A stretch of DNA of 6,500 nt, taken from Bacteroidota bacterium. Its GTDB lineage: Bacteria; Bacteroidota; Bacteroidia; Bacteroidales; Prolixibacteraceae. Below are positions 5,873-6,500 of the stretch, one piece after another. The position numbers were made by a program, and so were the translations under genes. The notes below the pieces were generated by a model. That model was given only the letters and a program-made list of their open reading frames with translations. It did no database searches and had not been told where the DNA came from. Numbering within the stretch: the first letter of the stretch is position 1; each line of letters starts with the position of its first letter. The DNA is taken from contig JAUYTA010000702.1 in NCBI GenBank assembly GCA_030695265.1, forward strand, positions 1 to 6,500, written 5' to 3'.

Positions 5873-6500
5873 CTATTTCTGCATGGCATCGTCGAAAGCC
5901 ACATCCGAAGGATCGAAGTCGCTGTAACGAACAAAATCACAGGCTTCCACAGCGCCAGCTTCACGGTTCATGCCGCTGTCTTCCCATTCTACGGAAAGTG
6001 GGCCGGTGTATTTGATGTCATTCAAAGCACGGATAATGTTTTCGAAATCCACTTTTCCGCGGCCTAAACTCCGGAAGTTCCAGTAGCGACGGTTATCGCC
6101 GAAATCAGTGTGTCCGCCGAAAACTCCAATATCCATCGGGTGTTCGCTCCAATAAGCATCTTTCATGTGAACATGAAAAATACGGTCGGAGAATTCGTAG
6201 ATAAATTTCACGTAATCAACACCCTGGTATCCGAGGTGACTGGGGTCGAAATTGAATCCGAATGCAGGATGATTATTGACTGCTTTAAGCGCTCGACGAG
6301 CGGTTGCAATGTCGAAAGCGATTTCCGAAGGATGTACTTCCAGCGCGAATTTGACACCCATTTTCTGGTATTCGTCCAGAATCGGAATCCAGCGTTTGGC
6401 AAAATCTTCGTAGCCTTTGTTCAGCATGTCCTGATTTACAGGAGGAAACGCGTACAGCATGTGCCATATTGAGCTTCCGGTAAAGCCGATGACTGTATCG
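5873..6500 (-). CDS. Sugar isomerase/epimerase-like TIM-barrel protein, C-terminal part
   Basis: The frame is open to the right edge, with 13 codons beyond the Met at 6460 (ending TGSSIWH before that Met), so 6460 is an internal methionine and the true start lies outside. The 208 visible residues form the second part of an AP endonuclease family 2/xylose isomerase-like TIM barrel. Probable metal ligands sit on successive strands: Glu in FALEVHPSE, Asp and His in FNFDPSHLG, His in FHVHMKD, and Glu in LSVEWEDSG. Such enzymes bind a divalent metal and isomerise, epimerise or cleave sugars. The stop (5873-5875) is followed by a heptamer array and then the Tat oxidoreductase gene, so the two are probably co-transcribed. 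Pairs of this kind in Bacteroidota are linked to sugar or inositol use and, in some described cases, to glycoside breakdown through 3-keto intermediates. Applying that to this pair is inference. Confidence 0.88.
   Translation of the reverse strand, partial: DTVIGFTGSSIWHMLYAFPPVNQDMLNKGYEDFAKRWIPILDEYQKMGVKFALEVHPSEIAFDIATARRALKAVNNHPAFGFNFDPSHLGYQGVDYVKFIYEFSDRIFHVHMKDAYWSEHPMDIGVFGGHTDFGDNRRYWNFRSLGRGKVDFENIIRALNDIKYTGPLSVEWEDSGMNREAGAVEACDFVRYSDFDPSDVAFDDAMQK

Noticed and set aside
5861..6472. Plus-strand frames opposite the isomerase-like gene
   Set aside because: Antisense to a protein with recognisable metal-ligand motifs; no independent protein character.

Overview
The window looks like Bacteroidota chromosome, probably a carbohydrate-degrading, Marinilabiliales-like anaerobe. 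That assignment is inference from protein style, not from a marker gene. The supporting signs are a Tat-exported Gfo/Idh/MocA oxidoreductase, a GPH-family sugar symporter beside a GH94 phosphorylase, no clear Shine-Dalgarno sequences, and AT-rich gaps filled by degenerate heptamer repeats.

Left part (1-1935, minus strand): the first 72 codons of a cellobiose/cellodextrin phosphorylase-like GH94 protein run off the left edge. Upstream of it lies a GPH-type sugar:cation symporter. Together they suggest uptake of a beta-glucoside disaccharide followed by phosphorolytic cleavage. A heptamer array whose units flip orientation in the middle separates the two genes.

Middle part (1936-4386, plus strand): a 661-bp gap without an intact gene carries a 15-bp palindrome and a coding remnant that resembles the C-terminus of AlbA_2/Schlafen-type proteins, broken at an A-tract. 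Then follows a compact, visibly AT-richer two-gene unit. The first gene encodes a 507-residue protein with a papain/C39-like Gln-Cys-His-Asp core between two domains I do not recognise. Four bases later comes a 65-residue, charged, probably helical protein, followed by a strong intrinsic terminator. This cassette has opposite polarity to everything around it and is the most likely undescribed system in the window.

Right part (4387-6500, minus strand): a leftward unit made of a TIM-barrel sugar isomerase/epimerase-like protein (cut by the right edge) and a Tat-signal Gfo/Idh/MocA oxidoreductase, separated by a 98-bp array of 14 degenerate heptamers and ended by its own terminator. That terminator faces the one of the cassette. 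The pair fits oxidation and rearrangement or cleavage of sugars or glycosides, and so shares a carbohydrate theme with the left part, but the exact substrate cannot be read from the sequence.
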